Shown piece after piece: positions 18,241 to 26,238 of a DNA stretch of 64,000 bases. A program made the translations under genes and the position numbers. How positions within the stretch are numbered: position 1 is the first letter of the stretch; every line of letters begins with the position of its first letter. The stretch spans positions 124,001 through 188,000 of the forward strand of contig DASYKT010000005.1 in the NCBI GenBank assembly GCA_035995185.1, given 5' to 3'. This DNA comes from DASYKT01 sp035995185 (GTDB taxonomy: Bacteria; Acidobacteriota; Blastocatellia; Pyrinomonadales; Pyrinomonadaceae). Under the pieces are notes generated by a model. The model had not been told where the DNA came from and did not search any database. It was given only the letters and a program-made list of their open reading frames with translations.

Positions 18241-18345
18241 GCTGTAGCGCCAGCGTCCCGCTGGCTGTCGTGTGGGCATCTCGCCCACACATTCAAAACC
18301 CTGACGGCGGGACGCCATCAGGACGGCCGCCGAGACGGCGGCGCT
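18241..18345. repeat. Dispersed palindromic repeat cluster
   Basis: Contains TAGCGCCAGCGTCCCGCTGG, GTGTGGGCATCTCGCCCACAC and GGCGGGACGCC...GGCGGCGCTACC, each locally palindromic. The outermost arms TAGCGCC/GGCGCTA face each other. No coding capacity. Related to the repeat at 11061-11101. Confidence 0.7.
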
Positions 18346-18356
18346 ACCGGAAATCG

Positions 18357-18385
18357 AAAAAAAGGCTGCGTGGTCAGACGCAGCC
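18357..18385 (-). terminator. Intrinsic terminator of the GH19 gene
   Basis: Read on the minus strand: stem GGCTGCGT/ACGCAGCC with a six-base loop followed by TTTTTTT, about 35 bp beyond the GH19 stop. Confidence 0.85.
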
Positions 18386-18420
18386 GCAATTTACGCTAAG
18401 GGAGAATCCTTAATATCCGA

Positions 18421-19182
18421 TCATTTCTTTTTCGCCGCCGGCTTCTTGGGCGCTGCTTTCTTTGGAGCGGCTTTTGCGGCCGGTTTGGCCGGAGCTTTTT
18501 TAACCGCCGGCTTGGCAGCAGGTTTAGCAGCAGGTTTGGCGGCGGGCTTGGCTGGCGCTTTCGTCGCCGGTGCCGCGCCGGCCTGTCCGACCGTAGCCTG
18601 GCTGTCACGCAGCATTTTTTCAAAAGCGACGGCATAACCGGCGATCAGCGCGGCTTTATCCAGGCCATTAATGATCTTGCGCGAATTCGTATAGTCGCAC
18701 TTGGCGCCTGAAATGGTGTCGGCCAATTTCTTGCCGGTAAACGTGCCGTTGCGCATGCCGTAAGACATTATCTTGTAGGCAATGGCGGGATTTAACGCCA
18801 GCGCGGGATTGGTCAGCAGCTGTGTGCCCAAGCCCAGCGCCGCGCCCAGATTCTTGTAATTAAAATCCCAGGTAAGCTGTACATAACCGCGGCCGAAATA
18901 GACGTTATTGTAGGTTTTGCCGTCGATCACCATCTTGACCGGGCTGCCGTACTTTCGTCCCTTGCCCTTGCCGAATTCTTCCAGCGGCTGGTACCGGTCG
19001 GCGCACTCGTGCTTTACCGTGGCCAGCATATAGGCCGCCCAGCGCACATCCGTAACGCTCGCGTCCTGCTCGATACCGGTCAGCAGGCTGTCCAATCCGT
19101 TGACCTGAGTTTGATTAAGGGCCCCGTATTTTTTTCGATAGCCGCTAAAAAAATTCTCCCGGTTGAAAGCTAAATTTGCCAT
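18421..19182 (-). CDS. GH19-type lysozyme/chitinase with histone-H1-like tail
   Basis: Residues 1 to about 190 resemble the bacterial/phage glycoside hydrolase 19 fold: VKHECADRYQPLEEF (candidate catalytic Glu near 59 and 68) and FGRGYVQLTWDFNY, the family's hallmark. It probably cleaves peptidoglycan or chitin-like polymers. From about residue 198 the protein is a repeating Ala-Lys-Pro tail (PAAKPAAK units), as in bacterial histone-H1-like proteins. No signal peptide is seen at the N-terminus, so how it reaches its substrate is unclear. It stands alone, with its own terminator. It could be phage-derived. Confidence 0.82.
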   Translation of the reverse strand: MANLAFNRENFFSGYRKKYGALNQTQVNGLDSLLTGIEQDASVTDVRWAAYMLATVKHECADRYQPLEEFGKGKGRKYGSPVKMVIDGKTYNNVYFGRGYVQLTWDFNYKNLGAALGLGTQLLTNPALALNPAIAYKIMSYGMRNGTFTGKKLADTISGAKCDYTNSRKIINGLDKAALIAGYAVAFEKMLRDSQATVGQAGAAPATKAPAKPAAKPAAKPAAKPAVKKAPAKPAAKAAPKKAAPKKPAAKKK

Positions 19183-19277
19183 TTACACGCTCCTTCAGAA
19201 CATTTTGTAGGATATTTGAGAGAACTTGTCTCTGATTATTTATTAGACGGAAAATGCAAAAACTTTTGCGAAGCGAA

Positions 19278-19982
19278 TTATTCGGTCTTGAGGGAAAACG
19301 GGTTGAAATCCGTCCCGCGGTCGTAATAATCTTCGTGCTCTTTTCGTTTGAGAAAAGCCACGATCCGGTAGGTCAGAGGCGTAGCGACCGCTTCCCAGCC
19401 TACTTTGAGCAGATAGTTGCTCCACATTACCTGGATAACCTGCTCCGTTGACCAGACACCGAGAAAAGCGACCGGGTAAAAGATCAGCGAATCGATCGCT
19501 TCCCCTCCGATGGTCGAGCCGATCGTGCGCATCCAGAGATTTTTGCCTTCGGTAAAGATCTTCATCTTTGCCAGCACGAATGAGTTAGTGAACTCTCCCG
19601 CCCAAAATGCCAGCAACGAGGCAAAAACTATCCGCGGCGTTTGCCCGTAGATCGCTTCCAGCATTTTTTGCGTGTCGGGATTCATCGTCGGGCTCATCGG
19701 CAGGGTTACCACCCCCCAAGCCATAAAAGACGCAAAGATCAGCGCGCCGAATCCCGCCCAGATCACCCTGCGCGAGCGCGCGTAGCCGTAAACCTCCGTC
19801 AGAATGTCGCCGAAAAGATAGCTGATGGGGAAAAACAAAACACCGGCGCCGAAAATGAATTGCCCGAAGAATGGCAGATTAATAAAAGTAACCTTCTGCA
19901 CGCCGATCAGATTCGAGCACAGCAGTACGCAGACGAACGCCGCCATGATCAGGTCGTAATATTTGTACTTGCGGTCGCTCAT
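19278..19982 (-). CDS. Queuosine precursor transporter (YhhQ/VUT family)
   Basis: Inner-membrane protein of 234 residues with about six transmembrane segments. Family features: the opening YYDLIMAAFVCVLLCSNLIGVQK, the FPISYLFGDILTEVYGYARSRRVIW motif and the later GEAIDSLIFYPVAFLG. YhhQ-type proteins import preQ0/preQ1 for queuosine in tRNA. The spacer upstream holds a palindromic repeat, and I saw no clear preQ1 riboswitch. Confidence 0.9.
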   Translation of the reverse strand: MSDRKYKYYDLIMAAFVCVLLCSNLIGVQKVTFINLPFFGQFIFGAGVLFFPISYLFGDILTEVYGYARSRRVIWAGFGALIFASFMAWGVVTLPMSPTMNPDTQKMLEAIYGQTPRIVFASLLAFWAGEFTNSFVLAKMKIFTEGKNLWMRTIGSTIGGEAIDSLIFYPVAFLGVWSTEQVIQVMWSNYLLKVGWEAVATPLTYRIVAFLKRKEHEDYYDRGTDFNPFSLKTE

Positions 19983-19990
19983 CGGGTTTG

Positions 19991-20060
19991 TTTAGTGTGT
20001 TTCGTGTAATTAGTGGTTAGAAAGATCGTTTAACCACTGATCACACGAAATGCACGAATG
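19991..20060. repeat. Inverted repeat of the TTCGTGT family, copy 1
   Basis: TTTCGTGTAATTAGTGGTTA faces TAACCACTGATCACACGAAA over a short loop. Related palindromes occur at 22203-22267 and 26063-26135. Intergenic, non-coding. Confidence 0.75.
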
Positions 20061-20081
20061 AAACGTAAAGAAGCCTGGTAA

Positions 20082-20115
20082 TAAAAATGGAAGCCGAATG
20101 TTACTCAGCTTCCAT
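20082..20115 (-). terminator. Intrinsic terminator of the bacilliredoxin gene
   Basis: On the minus strand ATGGAAGC/GCTTCCAT forms an 8-bp stem around 13 bases, followed by TTTTTATT. It lies 27 bp after the stop of the bacilliredoxin gene. Confidence 0.8.
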
Positions 20116-20141
20116 AAGATATTTCATTTCGGAAATAAAAA

Positions 20142-20582
20142 CTAGTTCAGCGCGGCTTCTGCCTTTACGCAGTGCTCGTTAAAAGCGCCGGCCAGAGCTT
20201 GTGCGATCACCTGCGGCGGGCGGCCTTCGATATCGTGACGATTCATCATGAACACGAGTTTGCCGTCTTTCAGCAAGCCGATCGAAGGCGAGGTCGGCGG
20301 ATTCGGTGAGAAGTATTCACGGGCCTTGTCCGTGGCGTCGATATCGGCGCCGGCAAAAACGGTGATCACTTTATCCGGTTTCGATTCATTCTGCAGCGCC
20401 ATCGCGATCCCGGGACGCGCGCCGCCGGCGGCACAGCCGCAAACTGAATTTACGATCACCATCAGGGTTCCCTGGGTGTTTTCAACCGCGCTGATCACAT
20501 CTTCCGGTGTCTTGGTTTCTTCGATCCCTAAATTGCTCAGTTCCTGACGCATTCCGTGGATCATTATTTCTGGATATGGCAT
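20142..20582 (-). CDS. BrxA/BrxB-family bacilliredoxin
   Basis: 146 residues from the ATG at 20582 (MPYPEIMIHGMRQEL), which has GAAAGG upstream; a TTG start 18 bases earlier is unlikely. The active site VNSVCGCAAGGARPG (Cys48-Gly-Cys50) is exactly the CGC motif of YphP/YqiW bacilliredoxins, which remove bacillithiol from proteins. This implies a bacillithiol-using organism, although the biosynthetic genes are not in the window. Own terminator downstream. Confidence 0.92.
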   Translation of the reverse strand: MPYPEIMIHGMRQELSNLGIEETKTPEDVISAVENTQGTLMVIVNSVCGCAAGGARPGIAMALQNESKPDKVITVFAGADIDATDKAREYFSPNPPTSPSIGLLKDGKLVFMMNRHDIEGRPPQVIAQALAGAFNEHCVKAEAALN

Positions 20583-20659
20583 ATATATTAAACCTTTCAA
20601 ATAAATCTTTATTTTTTTATAAAGTATTCCTTTAGGTGCTGTTAGTCAAGCGGAACACC

Positions 20660-21142
20660 TTATTTTTCTGATGCCATAAGCTGTAATTCCCACGGTCGGT
20701 CAGGCATTTTAGGAGGTAGTTCGTTCAGCAATATCAACGGTTCATCGGCATTATTGTAATAACAAAGATAATTCCCGTTAGCGAAATTGATCTTTATACC
20801 GGCCGTATGCTCATTTGGGCCCAAAACGTGCAGACGCTCAAACCCGATTATCCTCGCGTTTTCCAAGACCCTCCATTTGCTATCGTCTGTCAGTATGACC
20901 CGCGTGTTTTCCTTCTCGTCGAAAACCGAGGCGGTAGATATATTTCCATGGAGGCTCTGCCCGTCAGGATAAGGCATGTACAAAAGAAATGTCCCGTCGG
21001 AAAGTTCGATCTCAATTTCGGGCCAGAAACATGTTTCAATCTTTCCTGCAACATCAAGATCATACATATAGCGACAGATCCGGGTTACTTCTTTTCCCAA
21101 TAGAGGCTTAACATAAATTATCTTGACAGTGTTTTGTTCCAT
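20660..21142 (-). CDS. Conserved-looking protein of unknown function
   Basis: 160 residues, mixed alpha/beta, no signal peptide or membrane segment. Aromatic-rich strands (IEIELSDGTFLLYMPYP, IKINFANGNYLCYYNN) suggest a small beta-sandwich. No family recognised. It starts 30 bp downstream of the L,D-transpeptidase stop on the same strand, so it may close the tsaE-transpeptidase operon. Confidence 0.6.
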   Translation of the reverse strand: MEQNTVKIIYVKPLLGKEVTRICRYMYDLDVAGKIETCFWPEIEIELSDGTFLLYMPYPDGQSLHGNISTASVFDEKENTRVILTDDSKWRVLENARIIGFERLHVLGPNEHTAGIKINFANGNYLCYYNNADEPLILLNELPPKMPDRPWELQLMASEK

Positions 21143-21172
21143 AACTACTTATTATAACTAATGCGGACCCGT

Positions 21173-21733
21173 TTACTTCTCTATCAACACTTTTGCCCCG
21201 ACCGGCACCGCTTCATACAATTCCCTTATCTCTTCATCATCGAGCGCCATGCAGCCCCAGGTCCAATCTTTCGCCGTCCCACCGCCGTGAATATAAATTT
21301 CGCTGCCGAGCGGAGTATCCTGCGGCGGCATCCGTTTTTCATTGATAGCCGCGACGATCGCGTCATATTGTTCCCGCGATATAAGCCCGGTTTTTAGCCC
21401 TCGCTCGGCGTCCTCCATGTTCGGATAGCTCAATCCCAAACCCAGGGTAAATTTGCTCTGCGGATTTTTGACCGCGACATAAAATTCGCCTTCCGGGGTT
21501 TTGCCGTCATCGCGTTTTTCTTTGTCGCCTTCCGGAGCAAAACCAAGCACGATGTCATAGGTCCTGGCCAACCGGCCATCGTCATAAAGCAGCAATTTCC
21601 GCTCGCTTTTTTTGATAATTATCTGTGCGTTTTTCATTGGAAACGAGATGGGATATTTTTCGTTATATAAAAATAAAATTACGAGGCCGCCGAGAAGCAA
21701 AAATAAACTAGAGATCCTAAAAATCCGGGTCAT
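21173..21733 (-). CDS. L,D-transpeptidase (YkuD domain), membrane-anchored
   Basis: 186 residues. N-terminal anchor about residues 5-23 (FRISSLFLLLGGLVILFLY). The YkuD catalytic motif is clear: IYIHGGG...DWTWGCMALDDEEIREL, with the nucleophilic Cys and its partner His. It forms 3-3 peptidoglycan cross-links or attaches proteins to the wall. Its start overlaps the end of tsaE by four bases, so the two are translationally coupled. Confidence 0.9.
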   Translation of the reverse strand: MTRIFRISSLFLLLGGLVILFLYNEKYPISFPMKNAQIIIKKSERKLLLYDDGRLARTYDIVLGFAPEGDKEKRDDGKTPEGEFYVAVKNPQSKFTLGLGLSYPNMEDAERGLKTGLISREQYDAIVAAINEKRMPPQDTPLGSEIYIHGGGTAKDWTWGCMALDDEEIRELYEAVPVGAKVLIEK

Positions 21734-22167
21734 TTTGTGATCTCAAGCACCCGAGGGTCGTCTCCCACGCCCTCTATCCTGACGACTATGGTCTTATCCG
21801 GCAGGTTGTAACTGCCTAATCTTTCGGCCCATTCGATTATTATCACGGCTTTTTCATCGTTCAAAAGGTCTTCCAGCCCTACTGCAAAAGCAGCTGAGCC
21901 GTCATCCGCCAGCCGGTACAGATCGATATGGTAAACACGCAGGCGCGCCTCATAGCGGTTCACTAGCGTAAAACTCGGACTGGTCACTTCGTCTATGTTA
22001 TGCTTAAGGCCTTTCAGCACGCCCTTGGTAAAAAACGTTTTGCCCGCGCCAAGTTCACCGCGCAGCAAGATCATTTCCCCGCCTCTTAGGTCTTTTCCCA
22101 GCCATTCGCCCAGTTTGAATGTTTCTTTTTCCAGGCGGCAGATAAATTTTTCAGTCGTGTTTTCCAT
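21730..22167 (-). CDS. tsaE: tRNA threonylcarbamoyladenosine biosynthesis protein TsaE
   Basis: P-loop ATPase partner of TsaB/TsaD in t6A37 synthesis. 145 residues with Walker A GELGAGKTFFTKG, the SPSFTLVNRYE segment, HIDLYRL and a late IIEWAERL motif, all typical. It overlaps the downstream L,D-transpeptidase by four bases. Confidence 0.95.
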   Translation of the reverse strand: MENTTEKFICRLEKETFKLGEWLGKDLRGGEMILLRGELGAGKTFFTKGVLKGLKHNIDEVTSPSFTLVNRYEARLRVYHIDLYRLADDGSAAFAVGLEDLLNDEKAVIIIEWAERLGSYNLPDKTIVVRIEGVGDDPRVLEITK

Positions 22168-22202
22168 CGGATATTAAACATTAAAAGCACGCGCTCATTA
22201 GC

Positions 22203-22267
22203 TACTAATTACACAAATGACGCGAATTAAAGATTTTTATTCGTGCTATTTGTGATATTCGTGGCAG
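22203..22267. repeat. Inverted repeat of the TTCGTG family, copy 2
   Basis: CACAAATGACGCGAATTAA faces TTATTCGTGCTATTTGTG. Non-coding, between tsaE and the hydrate-repair gene. Confidence 0.6.
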
Positions 22268-22285
22268 TTATCAATGACTTACCGA

Positions 22286-23947
22286 TCAAGTTATTTCTTT
22301 TATTGCCTCGCCCAGACAACCGGCCACATCCGAGGCTGTCATCGTCCTCATGCCAAATTCGCGCGCCGCAATGTCGCCCGCTCTACCGGCAATATACAAC
22401 GCCGCAACCACCGCTTCAAAGGTTTTTTCCATCTTTAGCGCGCCCGGGATGTTTTTATCCAGATTTCCATAAGTTTGCGCCAGAAAGCTCGCGATAATGC
22501 CGGTTAGCGTATCTCCGTTACCGCCTTTGCCCAAACCTTCATTTCCGGTCGGATTTATCACAACTTTGCCGCCAGGCCCGGCGATCAGTGTCCTTTCGCC
22601 TTTTAAGACGAGGATCACATGATGCTTTTTCGCAAAGTCACGGATCAAACCGGCTCTGTCAGACAAAACAACCTTGTCTTCGGTTCCGAGCAGCCGCAGC
22701 ATCTCTCCCTGATGCGGGGTAAGCACCAACGGGAGTTCATCGGAGCCCTGTAAATTGAAGGGCGAGAGCAAATTAAGCCCGTCAGCGTCTACAACTAATG
22801 GCGTGATCCTATTTTCTACGATCTCGCGAACAAACTGCCGCGTCGGATCCGCGTTCGATAACCCGCAGCCAACCGCCGCAACGTCGACTTTTTGGCTAAA
22901 TTCGAGAAATGCACTTGCCGCTTCGGCGGAAAACGACCCGTTTTCGGTCTCAGCCAACGGCAAAGACATCGCCTCCGGCACAACCCGTTCGGAAAACGCG
23001 GTCTGGATGGAAGCCGGAACGGCGGCGGTAACCAGCCCCGCCCCGCTTTTTACCGCCCCGTTAGCGCACAATACCGCCGCGCCCGAATAATTTCGCGAAC
23101 CAACCCCCAGCAGAACGTGCCCCCGGGTCTTTTTGTACGACGAGGGCGTAAGTTTCGTGTCTTCGAGCCACTTCCCGGCGTCGCTATCGTCCGCCAGATA
23201 AAGCTCTGACGGCGACTCATCAATGAGTATTTGTGGCGATCCGATGTCTGCGATCACGAGTTCTCCGTTCAGACGTGACGCGGGAGGAAGGACATTGGCA
23301 GCCTTTGGCGCGGTAAATGTCACGGTTAGATCGGGTTTCGCGGAATCGCCTATAAGCTCCGCGCGGTCGGCATTAAGCCCGGATGGTAAATCTATCGATA
23401 TCAGATACTTACATCTGTCTTTTTCACGTAAATTATTAATTAAATTTACCGCTTCAAGATACAGGCTCTCCAGCGGCCGCGTAACTCCGGTCCCGAGGAT
23501 CGCGTCCACGATCACATCACACGTTTCCCGACTTTCATACCGCAGTAGAATGGTTTTTCTCAGTTCGTCGGCGTTTTCGCAGCAGTAAAAGATCAGTTTT
23601 CGCTGTTCATCCGTTACTTCAATATTATTATTGTAAACTCTTAAATAGTTAAAGTTATGCAGCGCATCGCCTTTTGTGTCATCAACGTTGCCCAAGAGCA
23701 CCGCGTACACGCTTGCGCCCGCGTCTGACAGTATCCTGGCCAGTGCAGCGCCATCGCCGCCGTTATTTCCTTTGCCGCAAAAGATCAAAACGGACCCGCC
23801 GCTCACCGAACCGCCCAGTTTTTCCATGACCACGTTAAATACAGCAGTTGCGGCGCTTTCCATCAGCCTGAGCGAAGGAATGCCGAATTTTTCCGTGGTA
23901 AGCCGGTCGACTTCCCGCATTTCGGCAGCTGTGAGCACTTTTTTCAT
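22286..23947 (-). CDS. nnr: Bifunctional NAD(P)H-hydrate epimerase / dehydratase
   Basis: Repairs damaged NAD(P)H hydrates. 553 residues from the ATG at 23947 (MKKVLTAAEMREVDRLT); the longer reading from 23983 is unlikely. Residues 1 to about 225 form the YjeF-N epimerase (VLIFCGKGNNGGDGAALARIL). The rest is the ADP-dependent dehydratase: TRGHVLLGVGSRNYSGAAVLC, VLTPHQGEMLRL and GKGGNGDTLTGIIASFL. The fused form is common in bacteria. Upstream on the same strand is a hairpin that probably ends topoisomerase transcription. Confidence 0.94.
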   Translation of the reverse strand: MKKVLTAAEMREVDRLTTEKFGIPSLRLMESAATAVFNVVMEKLGGSVSGGSVLIFCGKGNNGGDGAALARILSDAGASVYAVLLGNVDDTKGDALHNFNYLRVYNNNIEVTDEQRKLIFYCCENADELRKTILLRYESRETCDVIVDAILGTGVTRPLESLYLEAVNLINNLREKDRCKYLISIDLPSGLNADRAELIGDSAKPDLTVTFTAPKAANVLPPASRLNGELVIADIGSPQILIDESPSELYLADDSDAGKWLEDTKLTPSSYKKTRGHVLLGVGSRNYSGAAVLCANGAVKSGAGLVTAAVPASIQTAFSERVVPEAMSLPLAETENGSFSAEAASAFLEFSQKVDVAAVGCGLSNADPTRQFVREIVENRITPLVVDADGLNLLSPFNLQGSDELPLVLTPHQGEMLRLLGTEDKVVLSDRAGLIRDFAKKHHVILVLKGERTLIAGPGGKVVINPTGNEGLGKGGNGDTLTGIIASFLAQTYGNLDKNIPGALKMEKTFEAVVAALYIAGRAGDIAAREFGMRTMTASDVAGCLGEAIKEIT

Positions 23948-23961
23948 TAGTGAGATGGTAG

Positions 23962-23997
23962 AAAAAGAGCCGCATTTGGTCAATGACCATTGCGGCT
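23962..23997 (-). terminator. Intrinsic terminator, probably of the topoisomerase IB gene
   Basis: On the minus strand AGCCGCA/TGCGGCT with an inner TGGTCA/TGACCA pairing makes a long hairpin followed by CTTTTT. It lies about 175 bp beyond the topoisomerase stop and just upstream of the nnr start, so an attenuator role for nnr is also possible. Confidence 0.65.
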
Positions 23998-24172
23998 TAA
24001 TATTTGAAGAAATATGTTCTCTCGACGAAGAGGAAAGACCTCCGGCCCGGCTGTTTGAGTACTTGCCGCCCCCTTGGGGCTGCTTAAGTTCTTGCCGCTA
24101 CGCCTTAATTCCTTTTCCTTCTACGTATAAATAACAAACGGCTATTGGCTGTTTATTTCCAAAAATCAGCAA

Positions 24173-25234
24173 TTATTTTCCATTTTCCCGAAAAAGTTTT
24201 ATCAGCGCCTTTTCCTCCGGCTCATAATCGGCTTCGATCCGCCGGATATACCTGCTGTTACGGGGACGAAATTCGTCAATGGTGACCCCGTTTTCGTATT
24301 TCTTCAAAATAGCGGGATGGATGTATGAACCCCGGCAAACCGCGGGTGTGTTTCCCAACTGCTCAGCCACAGTCTTTACCGCCTTAACGATGTTCTTTTT
24401 GAGCTCTTGTTCATCGTCAGCCTTGCCCATCTCGGCCAGGGCGATCGCCGCCAGAAGAGTTCCGCCCCAGGTCCGAAAATCTTTTGCGGAAAATTCCGGC
24501 GCGGTTACCTCTTTTAGATACCTGTTAATATCGCCGGGTTTTACCGGCCGCGCTTTCCCCTCTTCATTTACATAGTGGAAAAGCTTGCGCGCGCCTCCCA
24601 GTTCTTTTAACTCTTTCATCAGGGCGGCCAGTTCTTCATCGACCAGCACTTTGCGGTGCTTTATATGGCTTTTACCTACATAATCAAATACCAGCTTTCC
24701 CTTCCGCCCGACTTCCAGATGCCTGTTTTGCAGCGTAGTGATCCCGTAGGTTTTATAATGCCGCGCACTTTTTTCCGTGCCCACGCGCAGATAGAGCGAA
24801 TTTATTAACCGCATCATGATCGCCAGCACTTTTTCGCGCGGGAAACCGTCAAGAGCGATATGTTCGTTGGTCACTTTACGCAGCTTCGGCAAGTACTCGC
24901 CAAACTTTTCGATCTTGGCGAATTTTTTGCGCTGCTGTTTTTCGGCAAACCTGGGATTGTAAAGGTACTGGATCCGGCCCGTGGTATCCATTCCCACAGC
25001 CTGAATGCTGCTGGACGGCGCCGGCGAGATCCTGACAAAACGCCAGGCAGGCGGAATCACCAGCGATCTTATTCTCTCCAGCGCTTCTTCTTTGACGATC
25101 TTTTTACCGCCGGCATCGACATAATGAAATCCGCGTGACATCGAGCCCTTTCGCTGCCACCACTTCGCCCGGCGCCCTTTAGCGATCATTTCCCTTGCCT
25201 TTGCGGTATCGAATTGAGGCTGTTTCGCCGCCAT
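24173..25234 (-). CDS. DNA topoisomerase IB (poxvirus-type)
   Basis: Relaxes supercoils through a 3'-phosphotyrosine intermediate. 353 residues. N-terminal domain motif GFHYVDAGGKKI, then IPPAWRFVRISP. Catalytic elements: RVGTEKSARHYKTYGITTL (first Arg), KDFRTWGGTLLAAIA (second Arg), and GNTPAVCRGSYIHP with the Tyr nucleophile. The length and motif set match the bacterial IB family known from Deinococcus and others. The C-terminus is extended past the active Tyr by about 45 charged residues, as is common. Confidence 0.94.
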   Translation of the reverse strand: MAAKQPQFDTAKAREMIAKGRRAKWWQRKGSMSRGFHYVDAGGKKIVKEEALERIRSLVIPPAWRFVRISPAPSSSIQAVGMDTTGRIQYLYNPRFAEKQQRKKFAKIEKFGEYLPKLRKVTNEHIALDGFPREKVLAIMMRLINSLYLRVGTEKSARHYKTYGITTLQNRHLEVGRKGKLVFDYVGKSHIKHRKVLVDEELAALMKELKELGGARKLFHYVNEEGKARPVKPGDINRYLKEVTAPEFSAKDFRTWGGTLLAAIALAEMGKADDEQELKKNIVKAVKTVAEQLGNTPAVCRGSYIHPAILKKYENGVTIDEFRPRNSRYIRRIEADYEPEEKALIKLFRENGK

Positions 25235-25481
25235 TGGTTCCCCCTTGCTCAGTATTTAGAAATTCAAAAGTATATTAGCCGCTATTGGAAGGAAAGTGGG
25301 TATTAAAAGATGCCAATAAAGCAAAACCCGTCTTGTTAACGGTTGAAACCCGCTGATGCACGGTTCGTCACATTTACCTTTCGTGGCCGGCGGATCTTGG
25401 TTAATTTTTAGCAGGCTCAAAAAAAGAGAGAGCCGAACAGCATTTAATTTTTCGGAAAACTTTTGATCAGGAGAAATAATC

Positions 25482-25979
25482 ATGAATAACAATAAAATTA
25501 AACTTTTAGCGGCAGCCGCAATGGTGATCTTTACGCTGTGCCTGAGCGCAGCGGCCCAGGCCGGCGGTGTAGACGACCCCTGCCGGCAGTTCATGGGAAG
25601 CGGCGGGCGCTGTCAGACGATGGGCAGCGGCGGCAGGATGAGCAGCCAAATAGTGGGCAGCGGGGCTCGTGAAGACGCCTGCCAGATATTCGGCAGCGGC
25701 ACCAGTCAAGACGCCTGCCAGATACTTGGCAGCGGTGGCAGGATAAGCGACCAGGTAATGGGCAGCGGCGCTGCAACCGGCGGCGGCCAAACTGCTGAAG
25801 ACGGTGGTTATCTCGGAAGCGGCAACCGCTCCGGCTTGATCGGGAGCGGTACTGCTACCGGCGGCGGACCGGCGACCGAAGACTGCGGCGGCCTGATCGG
25901 CAGCGGCACTTTCACAGGCTGCAGAAACTCCGGTGAGAGCCTGTCCATTTGGGATTGGCTGCGCAGCCTTTTTGAATAG
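25482..25979 (+). CDS. Secreted GSG-repeat protein, function unknown
   Basis: 165 residues with a strong ribosome-binding site (CAGGAGAAAT) and a clear signal peptide (KIKLLAAAAMVIFTLCLSAAAQA). The mature part has nine GSG motifs spaced mostly 9-15 residues apart, often preceded by a hydrophobic residue and Gln/Asp (DACQIFGSG, DACQILGSG, GGLIGSG). Six or seven Cys are interspersed. It ends with SIWDWLRSLFE, an amphipathic helix. The regular spacing suggests a repeat scaffold, perhaps cross-linked by disulfides. No known family recognised. Confidence 0.75.
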   Translation: MNNNKIKLLAAAAMVIFTLCLSAAAQAGGVDDPCRQFMGSGGRCQTMGSGGRMSSQIVGSGAREDACQIFGSGTSQDACQILGSGGRISDQVMGSGAATGGGQTAEDGGYLGSGNRSGLIGSGTATGGGPATEDCGGLIGSGTFTGCRNSGESLSIWDWLRSLFE

Positions 25980-26062
25980 CAGCCGGGGATAAAAGGTTTA
26001 GTTAGAGTGGGGTTGCCCATAAATGCGTTTATATTTAAGTTCCAACTAAGATGGCGCGTGAC

Positions 26063-26135
26063 CTTCGTGTATTTAGTGTGATTCGTTGGTTAAATTCCGG
26101 AATCTTTACCACGAATCACACTAAACACACGAAAT
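26063..26135. repeat. Inverted repeat of the TTCGTGT family, copy 3
   Basis: TTCGTGTATTTAGTGTGATTCG faces CGAATCACACTAAACACACGAA with a short loop. This is the best-preserved member of the family in the window. Confidence 0.8.
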
Positions 26136-26197
26136 ATATCGCTCATCAAACAACCTTGTTCATTTATGGGCAACGCCGGTACTAGCCGGCAGCCGTG

Positions 26198-26238
26198 TTT
26201 CACTTTTTGTTTCACCGGGGGTGAGACGAAGTGAAACA
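26198..26238. repeat. GTTTCAC/GTGAAAC hairpin
   Basis: GTTTCACTT faces AAGTGAAAC; a second inner GTTTCACC faces GGTGAGAC. It parallels the GTTCC/GGAAC hairpin at 12047-12090, and both are followed by ACACCT. Confidence 0.65.

Noticed and set aside
19983..20141. preQ1 riboswitch upstream of the YhhQ-type transporter
   Set aside because: The only structures are a dispersed palindrome and the terminator of the preceding gene; no preQ1 aptamer pattern was seen.
25260..25460. Possible riboswitch upstream of the GSG-protein gene
   Set aside because: The text has short direct repeats (ACGGTT twice) but no consensus of a known riboswitch class could be matched on either strand.
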